Positions 1-12,228 of a DNA stretch of 64,000 nucleotides are shown here, one piece after another (within the stretch, counting starts at the first letter, position 1; each line of letters begins with the position of its first letter). This stretch comes from Sarcocystis neurona (Eukaryota > Apicomplexa > Conoidasida > Eucoccidiorida > Sarcocystidae). The stretch covers positions 77,633 through 141,632 of the forward strand of contig KL647289.1 of assembly GCA_000727475.1 (NCBI GenBank), written 5' to 3'. Under the pieces are notes generated by a model that was not told the origin of the DNA, did no database searches, and saw nothing but the letters and a program-made list of their open reading frames with translations. The translations under genes and the position numbers were made by a program.

Positions 1-25
1 CTGCTGTTGTTGCTGCTGCTGTTGT

Positions 26-60
<35 letters not shown>

Positions 61-110
61 GTGCTGTTGCTGCTGGTGCTGTTGCTGCTGGTGCTGTTGC
101 TGCTGGCGCT
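1..110. repeat. CTG/CAG trinucleotide tract with 15-bp higher-order unit
   Basis: An interrupted CTG/TTG tract. From about 61 it becomes a regular 15-bp unit, GTGCTGTTGCTGCTG, repeated about three times. In the minus frame this is QQQQH repeated. It lies inside the candidate exon ending at the left edge. Confidence 0.9.
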
Positions 111-181
111 GTCCCTTCCTCTTTTTCTTCAGTTCTTCTTGGAGACGAAAATCTCCTGCTGTTCTCTTTACCTTGCCGTCT
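1..181 (-). CDS. terminal visible exon: Lys-rich segment then poly-Gln
   Basis: The acceptor is a good pyrimidine tract ending CTCTCTCTGCAG just above position 181. One open frame reads DFRLQEELKKKRKGQRQQQQ and then Gln/His repeats. A second open frame reads Lys/Glu-rich and then an Ala-Pro-Thr repeat. CAG tracts stay open in three frames, so the frame depends on the upstream exon. The phase-0 end proposed for 4462-4240 favours the Ala/Thr frame, while phase 2 would favour Gln. The exon continues beyond base 1. Confidence 0.45.
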
Positions 182-3100
182 CTGCAGAGAGAGACAAGCG
201 AGTCTGTGCGTCGAAGAGAGATGGGACAGATGACAGTGACGCAGACATGATTCGCAGAACTTCGGTTTCCTCTCCTTCAAGACACCGGGGGAAGGCAGCA
301 GGAAGACGCTACCCTCTATACCACAGAGACTCCCTTCTGCAGAAGTGTACGCAGGCCGTTTTCTCGCTGTCTGCAAGCACCGGCGCATGCAAAAGTCCGC
401 GGCGTCCTTCTCCCGTCTTCGTTAGCCCGTAAATATTTCCACGTGCATACACCGACTACATGTGCATGCACGTGTGTACCGAAGAAACGTACTTCTCGCT
501 GCATGGCTCGTAGATTTGCTTGCCAACTTCGTGCGATATTACGTTCGAAAGCCAGGCGCCTTTCCAGCTCCATATTAAAATTCTGCAACCCAAGGACCCC
601 AGCGCATGCAATACTGCACACACACATGTGTATACACGTAGAAGTACGCAGAAGTACTGCAGGTGCCAAACTGTGGGCAAACACGATAACACGGGAGGAT
701 AAAAAGTTGGTGGTCGTCGGGACGCAGGGCACACAGAAAGACAAGACAAATCAACAAACAGAGAGAAGTAGCCAACCACTCGCATGTAGTCCCGACTCCT
801 ACTCGCCTGTATAAAAAAAGTGTGTTATATACAAACAAACTGATGCACATATATTTACATACTGTAAGGTAGACATATATATATATATATATATGATAAC
901 GTGTCCTTTTCTGTTCATTATCGAAGTAGATGTATCTAAGATGGTCTACTTTCACATGTTTATGTGCGTACGCGTGCATGCATATGTCTCGTGCAGGTGT
1001 ATCTGCATAGCTGTCCCTATATTGACGTATAGATGTGTGTATATATGTGTGCGCCTTTACGTCTATAAATATCTACCTTGGTTTGCTTCTACGAAGACAC
1101 TCTACGCATGTATGTCTACATGTCTATATATGTAATAGGCGGCTGCGTATATCTACTTATGTCAGTATACGTGTCCACCTACGTGTCGAGACACGTGTCT
1201 ACTTTTCTTTGCGTGAGGGTCTGTGTGTCTGTTCTTCTTTGCGTCTGCGTATTCACATAAATAGACGAGTCTGCCTACTTTGAAGTGTTCCTTCACATGT
1301 GTCTACACCTGTCTAGATATGTGTCTAGATACGTCTCCCCAGGTCATCGATGTCTACATGAATGTCCACGTGCGTCTACGTAAGTCTGCGTAAGTCGTCT
1401 GTCTGCACGTGTCTACATATACATTTATATACATGGCAGTGTATGTCTACATATTGGTGTATCCAGGTATGTCTTTGTGTCTACTAACATTTCGTCTGCG
1501 TATCTCTACCTATCCTTCTGTCGACGTATTTCCACGTATCTCCCCCCCCTCAGGCGACGTATACGTGCACGTATATGCCTCCTCGTGTCTACCCATCCCC
1601 ACACGTGTCTACATATGTCTACACGTACCACATACGTGTGTGCAGATATCAACCTAGATTCTGCGACTCTCTAAGCCGACGCCCATCCACCTGAATCTGC
1701 ACGTGACCGTCTTCGTGTCTACCTGTGTCTACACATGTGTCTACAATGTGTAACCAGACGTGTCTGCGTGTGTACACCTGTGACTACGTATGTTCCATAA
1801 GCGTGTCTACATTTGTCTATGCGTATGCGTATCTTTGTGTGTTTGTATGCTTACCTAGCACATATATATACGTGTTTCTATGTGTGTGGAAGGGCACACG
1901 TCTACGTACATGTCTACTAGTGTGTCTATGCATTTCTATGTATATGTCCACCGGTGACAACACGAGTGTCTACACGTGTCTACAAAAAACTTGCGTGCGC
2001 GTGTCTACAAAAGTCAACACAAGTGGTAGGGAAAATGTGTCTGAGTATGACGTGTCTATATTTGTCTACATACTTGTCTATCTTCTCGTGTGTATCTCTA
2101 CCGAGGTCCAGCAACCTATACATATTTGTATCTACGTCAGCCTTACATGTGACTACTGTGACAACGTGTGTCTACGGCTGCTCCTACATGTCTACATGTC
2201 TTCATCTAAGTTGTGTATATCTATCTATACGCACATATATACATGTGTGTCTACAAATGTATGCATGTGTTTACAATTGTATACACATGTCAACGTGTCT
2301 AGATCTGTCTACTTAGCTTTTGAACAGTCTCTATATTTCTCTGATTGTCTACCCGTGTCTACGGATGTTTGTATATATCTACACTAGTAGACATGAATCT
2401 ACGTCGGCCAATATATGTGGCACGTGTCTGTATATGTATACACTTGCTCATGTATGTCCACCTAAGTGTGTCTACAAACATCCACGTCTGCCTACGTATG
2501 TCTACGTGGATAACATAAACGTGTCTACACATCTCTACTTTGCGGTTGAAGGTTCTCGTGAAGTCTGTAGACGTATGTCTTTGTCTACATACACATTTGT
2601 CTACCTGTTTCTACATATCTCCACGCATGTTTACCGATGTCTACATATATATATATATATATATATATGTGTATATCTATGTGTACATATGTCTATGTAT
2701 GCGTGTACTTGCGTACATATATATAGATGTACATATGCCTGCGCGCGCCTACAAATGTTTCTGTGTTAGCATGCATGCCCACATATGTCTACGTGTACAT
2801 GCATATGCTTGTATGGTTTCTGTTGGCTGCCTGTGCGCACATTGTCAGTACGTGTCTACTTCTTTTTATGAATGTCTACATATGTCTGTGTATTCCTGCG
2901 TGTGTCACATACGACGGCGTGTCAACGTGAAATACCACCTGTGTCTACATTTTGGCCTACAACGTGTCTGTCTAGGTATATCCGTACGAAGTCTATGGTC
3001 TCCACTATGTCCACTTTGTCTACCCATGTACTCCTCTTCATATGCGTATGTCTACGTAAGTGCATAAAATGCCTCTGTGTCTCTGTGTGTGTAGGTATGT

Positions 3101-4836
3101 CCACCAGAACGTGTCTAGATATGTCTCTGCCTTTGGCGGAACCTGTCTCCATCCGGCTAGCTGTGTCTGCGTATGTCTACAAATGTCCACACGTGTCTAC
3201 GTAAATCTACCTCTGTATATGTGTGTGTGCCGATGTCCCTAGAGTGTCTACGTGTCTACTTTTTCTACGTGGCGGTTCGTGTCTACCATTCCTCTGTCTC
3301 CATACGTGTGTGCGTGTGTGTACCTGTGTGTGTGCGTGTGCGTGTCTACACGTGTCTACAATAGTAGGACTATGTATGCCGCTGTATCTACGGACGTGCA
3401 AGGACTTCCTAGGGTGCCTCTTCTTCAGTGACCGGCTCTCTGCATGTATATACTACGCCTCCTAGACGCTCTCCCCACACTTTCCTCCTCCACAAGTATA
3501 CAACGATACACAGACAGCGAGTTACAGAGCGGCAGCAGCAAAGACGAAAACAGAGAGAGCACAGAGACAGAAAAAAGACACAGACACAGAGATCCACACA
3601 TATACACGTGCCTACACACGCCCACGTACATACATATATATTTATGAAGAAGACCTAGAGAAACGTGGGGAAGCACCATACACACAGAGGCGGAAGAAGG
3701 CAAAGGAGATACACGCGCTTGTTCACGTATATGTTCCCGGTCAGAGAGACGCATGCAGAAGAAGTTCAACTTCGTGAAAGAGGACGAGAAAAGGATGAAA
3801 ACGTGAGCAATTGTGAGCACGTGTGTGCGCATGCGTCTGTGCTGCAGAAAGGGACGTCGCCGTCGGAAAGACGTCCTTCTCTGCGTGAGAAGACACAGAG
3901 AAGGACAGAGAGAAGGAAAGGGAAAACCAGGAAAACATGCGGGCGAGGAGGTGGACACGAAAGACAGAGAGAAGCGCAGCAGAAGGGCCGAGGGAGGGCG
4001 GAGACGGAGACAGAAAGGCGCAGAAGATGCACGTGGGCAGCAAGAAGGGAGGAAGGCGAGAGAACAACGGAGAAGGAAAGGAACGTCGGGAGACTGCCCG
4101 GTTGCAGCAGCGTGTATTATACAGGGAAGGGACGACTGGAGGAGGCCACTCTTCTGCAGGCGAGAGAAGAGAAAGTCCCTTCTAAGAAAGCAGCACACGC
4201 GCGCAGACACACAGAGAGACAGCGAGAGAGTAGCGCGACCTCGGCAACAGCAAGACGTGTGCGCAGCTCCACTTCTTCTCGATCTCGTGGAGCTCTGCCC
4301 AGCGCCGTCCATCGAGAAGCACCACCACCTTCGTCTGTTTGCTCTGCTGCTGCAGAAGAAGAAGTGCCGAGACTTCTTCTCTGCGGGGCAGCAGCAGCAG
4401 CGAAAGGCTCTGCGTCAATCCGCTGCTGCACTTCGGCCAGCTGCTGCTGCAACGCAGCCACCCTGCAGACAGGAAGAAGAAGAAGGCGGGGAACAGACGA
4501 ACTTTCGAAGGAGACACAGGGAGGAAGAGGGAGACGAGACAAAAGGGGACGGGGAAAGTCGATACGAACAACTGCGGACAGAGAAGGAGACAGCGAGAGA
4601 CACGCGCAGGAGGGGGGATGGAGACACACACAAACAGAGCAGCACGACACACAGAAGAGACGGAGACGACAACAAACAGCAGCGGTCTTCCACGTACATG
4701 GGAAAAGTGAGACAAACACTCACAGACTCAACCACCATAGACAATAAAATATATACATACACACATATACGTAGATATACAGAGAAATATATAGAGGGAG
4801 AGATACAGACAGACAGAGACACAGAGACAGTGACAG

Positions 4837-4898
<62 letters not shown>

Positions 4899-7800
4899 GA
4901 CAGAGAGAGAGATAGAAATACATATATATATATATGGAGAGACACACATACACATATATATGTATATAAAGTCAGACAGATAGATGCATACACGCATGTA
5001 TAGATTTGCAGACGTGTGCATGCATATGTGTAGGCAAATAGGAGAGGTATCTCGGTGGGTCTCGCATTTGAAGGAAGTCTTCGACAAACCAGAGACGCAG
5101 CGTCTGCGGTCAGTGAAGGAAATCCTCCCCTCATTTTTCTCCGTACATCCGCACAGATGCAGGGACGCCGTAGAGGAGCGAAGAAGAGGCGGGGTGGGAG
5201 ACGCAGAGCCAGCGACAAGAAGGGGGTGCGGAAGAACAGAAGGGCCGGGGGAGACGGCAACAAAGGAGACGAGCAACGCGCAAGATATTCCTCTCCTACC
5301 TTCCTACACATACACCTACACACACGTCTGTAGACCTACACGCGTGCATGTATCTATCTGTCTGACTTCATACAATACATGCGTGTGTATGTGTGTGTCT
5401 CCCTCTTTCCAGAGGTGTGCATATAAACGTATGTGTACACCTCTGTCTCGCTCTCGGAAAGAGGGGGAAACGGAGAGAGGGGGAGAGACAGAGAGACAGG
5501 GAGACACAGAGGGACAGGGAGAGACAGGAGGGAGGCAGAGATAGGGAGAGATGGGGAGAGACAGGGGGACACAGAGACAGACAGGGAGAGGAGAGACAGG
5601 GAGAGACGGAGGTACGCACAGAGACAGGGAGACAGAGAGACAGGGAGAGACAGAGGGGGACACAGAGAGGGGGAGACAGGGAGGGAGAGACACGGAGGGA
5701 GGCAGAGACAGGGGGAGACAGGGAGAGACGGGGAGAGACGGGGAGAGGGAGGGGGAGAGACAGAGAGAGAGGGACACAGAGAGAGACAGGGAGACAGGGA
5801 GACACAGGGGGAGACAGGGAGACACAGGGAGAGACAGGGAGACGGGGGGCAGGGAAGGACAGGGAGACAGGGAGACACGGGGGCATAGAGAGAGACAGGG
5901 AGAGACAGGGAGAGCGAAGGAGAAGCGGAAGAGCTTCTGGAGAGGGCTGAGCCAAGAAGAAGCAGCAGAGGACGCCGCGTCGTGGTGGTTGCGTGGCATT
6001 TCACCATGCAGCAGACCACGAAAAGAGGGAAATCTCTTCTTTGACAGCGTTGCCTGAAGAGAGGCTGCTGTTGTCTCGCTGCCTCCCATTTCATCTGCCC
6101 CCGCGCAAACGTGAAGAAGACGCTCCACCCGACGTCCATAACACGCACGGGTGTATCTCCCATACACTCCTGCCCACAAGTATACATATATACGTCTATA
6201 TATATACATATACGTATGTATATATGTGCATGCACTGGCGACAATACATACATATATACATGTATATACATATAAGTATATCGCTACATCTCTAAGCAAT
6301 GATGACTATATATATATGTATAGATAGATAGATATAGATAGATAGATAGTTGTTTACTGTGTTGCACCTCCATATATATACATATATATGTTAGACACCT
6401 AGATGCATTGACAATTATACACATATATTCACATATATATATAAATACGTCGATATCTGCTGTACACCACCAATATATGTATATATACATGTCCTGACGA
6501 GTAGATATATATATGTATGTTGCCTGTAGTTGTATGTTGCCTGTACTCGACGGTTAGATTTGTATATGTAAATACTTTGTATGAATAGTTGATCCACTGG
6601 CAACGGTAACAAATAGACGTTCGTGTGTTTGTCTACGGAAGAAGGCCCCTTTGCAGACTTTTTGTGGACTTTGCTGCTGGGGAGATCGCGTGTTCTCGTC
6701 GAAAACATTTCGAGAACTGTTCACCTCCTTCGAAAAGAGAAACTTCTTCCACGCGGTGGCGGTCACCCCACACATTCCTCCCTTCCTCGCCACCCCGAGG
6801 CGCATGCACCTACGCAGGCACCTACGCATGCACGCATATGTCTAGAAGGGAAACTCTACTTCTTCCTACTAAAATCCTACCAAACACACATACACCTGCA
6901 TATATACACATGTACATTTATATGGCCATATATATATTGTTCCGCATAAAGGTATGCATGCACACGTGTATATAGGTGTGTACGTATGTTCTCGCATACA
7001 CGTATGTATATATATATATGGACCCGCATATATGTGTGCATGCATGCGTGTGTGTACTTTTAGTTTGTTGGGTTATGCGAATCAGAGTGAGTAGCTGCCC
7101 GCTCCCCCTGCTCCTTCTCCTTTACTCTTGTGAACTTCTCCTGCAGATCGGTCACTATCGCTCTCTCTCATCGTTGCATGCATGCTTCCCCGTAACCTTC
7201 TTTTTCCGAATAAACACACGCCGGCTTTCTTCTTCTTCTTCTCCTTCCGTGGACGTGCTGCACTGCTCTGCCCCACGAGTCTCTTGTCGCTCTTCTAATT
7301 TTCTCCCTCACCTGCAGGCGAGTTCCTCGCGATCCTCCTCGAGCACATTCACCTGCTGCTGCCAGGCGACCCGTTCGTAGCTGTGAAGGTTTTCCTCGAG
7401 GAAGTCGAGCAGCTGCTGCAATTTCTCCGTACACAGGCAGTGTTCTGCTGCGTTGACTTTCTCCCGTCTGCCTCCGACGTCCCACTTCTCTGCGTCAGGA
7501 TCTGCTGCGCCTCGCTGCGTCTTCGTCCACCGCTGCTGCAGCGCCAGCCCCCCCTCCTCGCCCTCTGTTCTCCTTCCTGCTGCTGCTCCTGCTCCTCCTT
7601 CTTCCCCGCCTGCTGCAGCGCGTGGCACGTGGTCGTCAGCCAGGGCCAGCACCTGCTGCTGCCGTCGTCGAAACCCGTCTCCTCCATCTTCTCCGGCTGC
7701 AAAAAAGTACTCACTTCTCCCACTGCCCCCCGTCCCACCACGGACGCCCGACCGCCCGGGTTGCTGCTGCTGCTGCTCGCGGAGGCGATCCGCTGCCAGC

Positions 7801-10800
7801 TGCTGTGCAAATTGCCGCTGCTGCGTCTCTTCCGCTGCCGCGGCCTCTGCTGCTGCGGCGTGTCTGGCTCGCGCTTCTGCGCGCATGCACTGCTGCAGCC
7901 TTCTCTTCAAAAACTTATTTTCTTCGACCAGGTCGCTGAAATTCCCTGCCAGCCGAGACCCATAATGTACGCCCACCCGCTGCAGTTCGGCCGCGTCCGG
8001 ATACTGCACCTGCAGGGGTCAGCAGCAAAACAGAAGAGAAAAAGTGCCCGCACGCCCAACCGTGTGTCCGCAGGCATGCCGTCATTTGTACGTGTCCGTG
8101 TGTGTGTGTAAAAGCAGGACGCACACACCCACACACATGGACGCATGCAGGGGGGGTGCGAAGGACAGAAATCATCGTATGCGTCTTCTGCGAAAAAAAG
8201 ACAATTTCTTCTTCTTCTGCTGCACTCCTCCGCCCGCCTCCCCCTTCTCTCTTTCTAGGAGAGAGCAGCTGCGGGCGCGCACAGGCCCACGAGTCTCTCG
8301 CCTTCGTCCTCTCCCTGTCTCGCTGTCTCTCCTATGTGTTCACCCAGATATGTTACTTGGCAAAAGTTGGACACAATCTACCCAGCCAGCAGCAGCAAGA
8401 GAGAAACAGAGAGGGACAGAAAGGCGGAAACGACTTCTGCACTTGTGTTCGTAGAAGGAGCGCATGCAGCAGCAGCACACACATCCTCGCGAAACAGAAA
8501 AGGAGACGCGGACCTAACGAAACGGCCGAGACTTCTCTCTCACACAGCCGCATAGTTCTTCTCGAGTGCTGCTGCTGCATCTGCTGCAGCCTTCCGTCTC
8601 TCCTTTCACCTGCTGCTGCGTCTTTCCCCACACACGGGCGCTCCTGCTGCTGCTCTGCTCATCGCAGGAATGCGGGACGCCTTCAGAAGAAGAAGAACAG
8701 GAAGAAGAGGAAGTGCTCGCGGTTCACAAACATGCACATGCATGTATATCAACAGGTGTATATGACACACGAAGGGGCACACGAAGAAATGAAAGCGAAA
8801 CGCAAAGAGAGAAAGGGAAGGAGTCTGCAATACCGCAAGAAGACAAGTATTCCTCACGAAGAGGGTCGCACCCACATATATCACGGGACGCAAATTCAGA
8901 AGTCAGACAACATATATCATCAAAGGTATACGTGTTACGCAGAGAAACATGTACAGGTATATGTACATATGTATAAATATTCCTACATATATATATATAT
9001 ATAATGACGACCAGGGAACGCATTCATACGTACACACGTGTGTGTGTGTACGCGTGTAGACGAATATATAAATTTGTATCAAGCAGATACATATATATTG
9101 TAGATTAAGATCCCTCCCCTCACATACATATATATACTATGTGTACAAAGATATACTGATATCTTGTCGTGAAGACCAGTGAACGGATTCATATATACGT
9201 CTGTGTGGGTAGGCACGTGAATAGAAAACAATACATATATGTATGCAATACATATATATATCTGTATATATATATGTACATCAAAATACTCTTATATACA
9301 TATGTATGCATATACAAATTACGCGTGTAAACATATATATATATATATATATATAGGCATGAAGACCAGGGGTACCAGTCACTTGCGTCTGTCTGTGTGT
9401 GTGGCGAGTATACATAATCATATATTCTATTATACAGACATAGACATAGTTGTGTGTGTGTATATATATAATATTACAGACGTGTAAATAGGAGTAGTGT
9501 ATTCCTGTATTCACATGATATACTTAAATATATATATGTCTGCATGTCTATACATATATGTGCGTGTACTTACACTTGTACTACATTAGCGCATATATAT
9601 ACATATATGACTACACATACACATACATATATGTGAGGAGATATAACGACCAGGCACACATTTAATGCCCGTACGTCTGTGTGCGCTTGTGTGTGTGTGT
9701 GTATTAATATAATATATATATGTGTGTGTGTATTAATATAAAATATATATATATGTTGTGGCATCTTCACATGGTTCACGTAGTGGACAAAAGCAGTGCA
9801 GAGGCACTTGAGGCAGACGTTTTATTTTCCTCTCAAAAGTGTCTTTCTTCGGAAAGTCTTGTCGAAATATATGAGACGCAATGTAGAAGCGGAGAGGACA
9901 AAAACGGAGGGAACACACCTCCTACAGTAGAGCTTCTTTCTGCTTCTTCAGAGTCTTCACGTGTCTGCAAGTGACAAAAATACACAGAAGTCTCTTTTTT
10001 CATGAAATAGAAAAGAAATTGCTACAGCTTCGCAGGCCTACAAATGTCTTTTGGGCCCTACTTCTATACCTACACGTATAGAGATAAAACTGACCTTCTG
10101 CTACGCGCGAACCTGGTGTACATGCACATACATACAGGAGCATATCCATAGATACAAAGAAACATATTTGCTTTTTCATTTGCCTTCCTAATTCAGAGAA
10201 ATATCTACGTACATACATCCACGAAGACTGTGTGCCTATGTGTGTATATATATGTAGGTGTACTGCATCCGAATAAACTACTACGCATGCATATAAAATT
10301 ATTCCATACACATATATGTATGTGTAAGCGCACTTTTGTGTAGATCTCTGAATTGTATACGTATTGTCCATAATTTACGTGTATCTGATTGAGCTGTTCT
10401 TGTTTTTTCTTTATCTTCGCGAAGAGTAAAGACTGACCAGCTGCTGGACTAAGCGACGCCGCAGGTCGGAGTTCTCCGCCTCGAGAAAATAGTTTACTTG
10501 CCTAGTTGTCATTCACACCAAATCAAAGAAGAAAAAGAAGAAAAGACTGCTGAAGACGCACCTCGAAAATAAGCACTTCTTCAACAAGAAAAAGAAACCG
10601 ACATTCAGCATTCGCTCTAATATATATATATATACATATATACAGAGAGAGAGACATATATCACCGCACAGAAAAACAATACATATATGTGTATATACAT
10701 ACATATACATTTATATTGAAATACCAGTGGATGTGAAGAAGAATCACTGGGCGCTATTACATATATGTATACACTAAACAACGCCAGTCAAAAATTGTAC

Positions 10801-12228
10801 GCACACATTACACAGGTACATCTGCACATATATATATATATAAAAGTAGACAACATACAAGCATCACGTGTGTATAAATATATATAAAGTGGAAACATAC
10901 GTAGTACATACGTAAGCATACAAAATCATAGCATGGCATAGTGTATACATGTGAGCGTGAAGACGGTGAGAAGAAAAGCGTAACACATATGCAATAAGAT
11001 ATATGTGCATGTATGGACACGCAGAAACAGACAGCAGGAGAGTCACCGTGCTACACACATGTGCCTTTAATAATATATATATGAATACATATAAATATAT
11101 AGATAAACAGGTAGAAACAGAAAAGTGGAGATGATGTCCTGTGCTATACCTGTTTGCAAAGGTTAAACTACGTGCATATATAATTCTACGCATGTATATG
11201 GGTACACCTATGTATATATATATATATATTAGTACTTATTACATATCTGCATATATATATATATATGTGGATGTTTAGATGCATGCAGAAATGAGTAGGA
11301 GTGGCACGTGTGTGTGAAGCTGCAGCTAGATGAAAAGCGATCCGCGGAGAGAGGTAAGTCGATCGCACCTCCCTCAGGTGTATGTACACCGCGTGAGAGG
11401 CTGGAGGACTGCGATACGTGGAAGAAGAAGGGGTGAAAAACTGTTTTTTTCGCCGCAGACGTGAGAGGAAGAAGAATCGCTCAGAGGGGAAGACAAAGAA
11501 GTAAAAACGTGGACAAAGCTACAAAGTGAGAGGGAGGGGGAGAGGCAACGCGCTATACACTTACACGCATAATTTTACATACGTATTCAAAGAAAGATAA
11601 AGAGAAAGGGAGAAACAAAGAGCTGGGAATGCCGCGTGCTATGAGTATATGGCGTGTACGAATATGTACACATACATTCACAAACGTGTGTGAAAGTGAG
11701 GTCACACAGACCCAATCCGTCCCCCGGACATGGAGGAAAATATGAAAAAAGAAGTAGAAACGAGACACAATATATATGCCTGTGTAGACACACACATAAG
11801 GCGCATATATACATATATATATATATATATGTATATATTGATAGATGCGTCTGCAGATGAATGCAGCAGACATAGAGAACTCTGTAGTAGACAGGGCCAC
11901 AGAGAGAGAGAGATGAAGAAAAATTTATAAATGCCACGTAAGAGACTGCACATATCGCGTAACACGTTACACATATGTGTGTAATCCTTTGTAGATGGAC
12001 AGAGAGAGAGACAGACACGTAGAGAGAGAGGAGATGAAATGCTTTTTCATAGAATTCTCGGGAGAAAAGATGGGAGGGCTACCGGAGCTGCGTTAACTGG
12101 TGACTGAGCTGCTGAAGCGTCTCTTTCATGTGGACCTTCCGTTCGGCGTTATAGAAGTCCATTCCTTTGCGCTGGGAGAAGTACAGAGACGCCATGTTGT
12201 CGAAGAAAGGTAAGCCAAAATCTACGTT
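1..12228 (-). CDS. coiled-coil, Gln-rich protein, multi-exon, partial (model)
   Basis: I do not recognise the family. Minus-strand exons were chosen by splice signals and phase, in transcription order: 12228-12083, 10496-10438, possibly 9969-9932, 8680-8610, 8009-7312, 4462-4240 and 181-1. The strongest is 8009-7312, which reads as a heptad-rich helix (around VEENKFLKRRLQQ) and ends with LDFLEENLHSYERV. The joins 8680-8610 to 8009-7312 (phase 0) and 8009-7312 to 4462-4240 (phase 2) fit. Other joins need exons I could not fix. The last exon enters a (CAG)n tract and leaves the window, so the C-terminus is missing, and no start codon was identified. Long introns hold satellite-like DNA. Composition suggests a cytoskeletal or scaffold coiled coil, which is inference only. 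It could also be two genes. Confidence is moderate for the individual exons and low for the whole model. Confidence 0.42.
182..4239. other. putative large intron or intergenic stretch
   Basis: About 4 kb without a convincing exon. It holds the degenerate TGTCTAC satellite (about 930-3370), then purine-rich AGAGACAGAG-type sequence on the plus strand (about 3,500-4,230). Open frames here are Cys/Val/Tyr-rich translations of the repeat and are not protein-like. Confidence 0.55.
930..3370. repeat. degenerate TGTCTAC (GTAGACA) satellite
   Basis: The plus strand is built from recurring TCTAC cores, most often GTGTCTAC or ATGTCTAC, separated by a few bases of ACG/CATA sequence. Examples of GTGTCTAC are at 1195, 1409, 1585 and 1605. 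Spacing is irregular, often near 10 or a multiple of it. No long exact unit is kept, so this is an old or constantly mutating satellite. On the minus strand, which would be the sense strand of the gene model, it reads GTAGAC. Confidence 0.8.
4240..4462 (-). CDS. coiled-coil exon
   Basis: The acceptor is CTTCCTGTCTGCAG just above 4462. The frame reads VAALQQQLAEVQQRIDAEPF, then an Ala/Ser/Gln linker, then REEVELRTRLAVAE. It would end at GAG|GTCGCG, a weak donor. Its phase-2 start matches the phase-2 end of exon 8009-7312, giving a split Arg codon. The whole exon is open in this frame. Confidence 0.45.
4463..7311. other. putative intron with microsatellites and ambiguous short exons
   Basis: It contains (TA)n(GA)n at about 4,840-4,900, the GGGAGACA-type repeat at about 5,450-5,925 and TATA/CATA tracts at about 6,170-6,520. 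Two places are protein-like but ambiguous in strand. One is 5,046-5,120: plus reads SRWVSHLKEVFDKPETQR, minus reads LRLWFVEDFLQMRDPPR. The other is 6,640-6,760: plus reads FADFLWTLLLGRSRVLVEN, minus reads SSRNVFDENTRSPQQQ. Neither could be placed in a phase-consistent model. Confidence 0.45.
5450..5925. repeat. GGGAGACA-type repeat (CTGTCTCC on minus)
   Basis: About 475 bp of GAGACAGGGAGA words in irregular order. The plus strand has G and A with isolated C and hardly any T. On the minus strand it is a long pyrimidine-rich tract typical of Eimeria-like introns. Confidence 0.85.
7312..8009 (-). CDS. main coiled-coil exon of the left gene
   Basis: The acceptor is CCCCTGCAG just above 8009. The donor CAG|GTGAGG is just below 7312. 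The 698-nt exon is open for 232 codons and ends in phase 2. It starts QYPDAAELQRVGVHYGSRLA, runs into a charged helical stretch with Leu heptads (EENKFLKRRLQQCMRAEARA), then an Ala/Glu/Gln low-complexity linker, then a second helix (LQQLLDFLEENLHSYERV). If the donor were not used, the frame would stop at once with AGG TGA, so a gene end at 7310 is the alternative. Confidence 0.65.
8610..8680 (-). CDS. small exon of the left gene
   Basis: A strong pyrimidine tract (CTTCTTCCTGTTCTTCTTCT) precedes AAG|GC just above 8680. The donor is CAG|GTGAAAGG. In phase 1 to phase 0 it reads HSCDEQSSSRSARVWGKTQQ and joins exon 8009-7312 in frame. The plus strand here also encodes an acidic run (EEEEQEEEE) after a CAG, so the strand is not certain. 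Confidence 0.4.
8681..10437. other. AT-microsatellite-rich intron or intergenic stretch
   Basis: It is dominated by (TA)n, (CATA)n and (GT)n tracts at about 8,890-9,760. About four degenerate copies of a GACCAG-containing block lie near 9,005, 9,171, 9,360 and 9,647. A possible minus-strand exon lies at 9,969-9,932, reading TREDSEEAERSS after CACTTGCAG. It would be followed by an open stretch around FPKKDTFERKIKRLPQVPL at about 9,780-9,865. Both are weak. Confidence 0.4.
10438..10496 (-). CDS. small coiled-coil exon of the left gene
   Basis: Bounded by GGCAAG| (acceptor) and CAGCTG|GTCAGT (donor). Entered in phase 1 and left in phase 0, it reads NYFLEAENSDLRRRLVQQL, a leucine-heptad helix like that of exon 8009-7312. 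The acceptor is weak. The plus strand is interrupted by stops here, which supports the minus reading. Confidence 0.4.
10497..12082. other. AT-rich intron or intergenic stretch, no gene seen
   Basis: Mostly TATA/CATA/GTGT microsatellite. One isolated plus-strand exon-like piece, about 11,314-11,351, reads LDEKRSAER between CTGCAG and a perfect GAG|GTAAGT donor, but I found no partner exons. A GGTGTATGTACACC palindrome sits at 11,377-11,390. Confidence 0.5.
12083..12228 (-). CDS. upstream exon of the left gene
   Basis: A long CT-rich tract ends CTCTCTCGAG just above 12,228, and the donor CCG|GTAGCC lies at 12,082-12,081. The frame reads NVDFGLPFFDNMASLYFSQR and continues MDFYNAERKVHMKETLQQL, an amphipathic helix, ending in phase 2. 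If the donor is not used, the frame stops at the same point (CGG TAG), so a terminal exon is also possible. Further upstream, 12,370-12,290 is open in two plausible frames. Confidence 0.45.

Noticed and set aside
1725..2387. 220-residue plus-strand frame
   Set aside because: It is a translation of the TGTCTAC satellite; the Cys/Val/Tyr composition follows the repeat and nothing resembles a protein.
5368..5955. long Ser/Pro/Leu/Cys minus frame
   Set aside because: It is a pure product of the CTGTCTCC repeat, with identical words in every frame.
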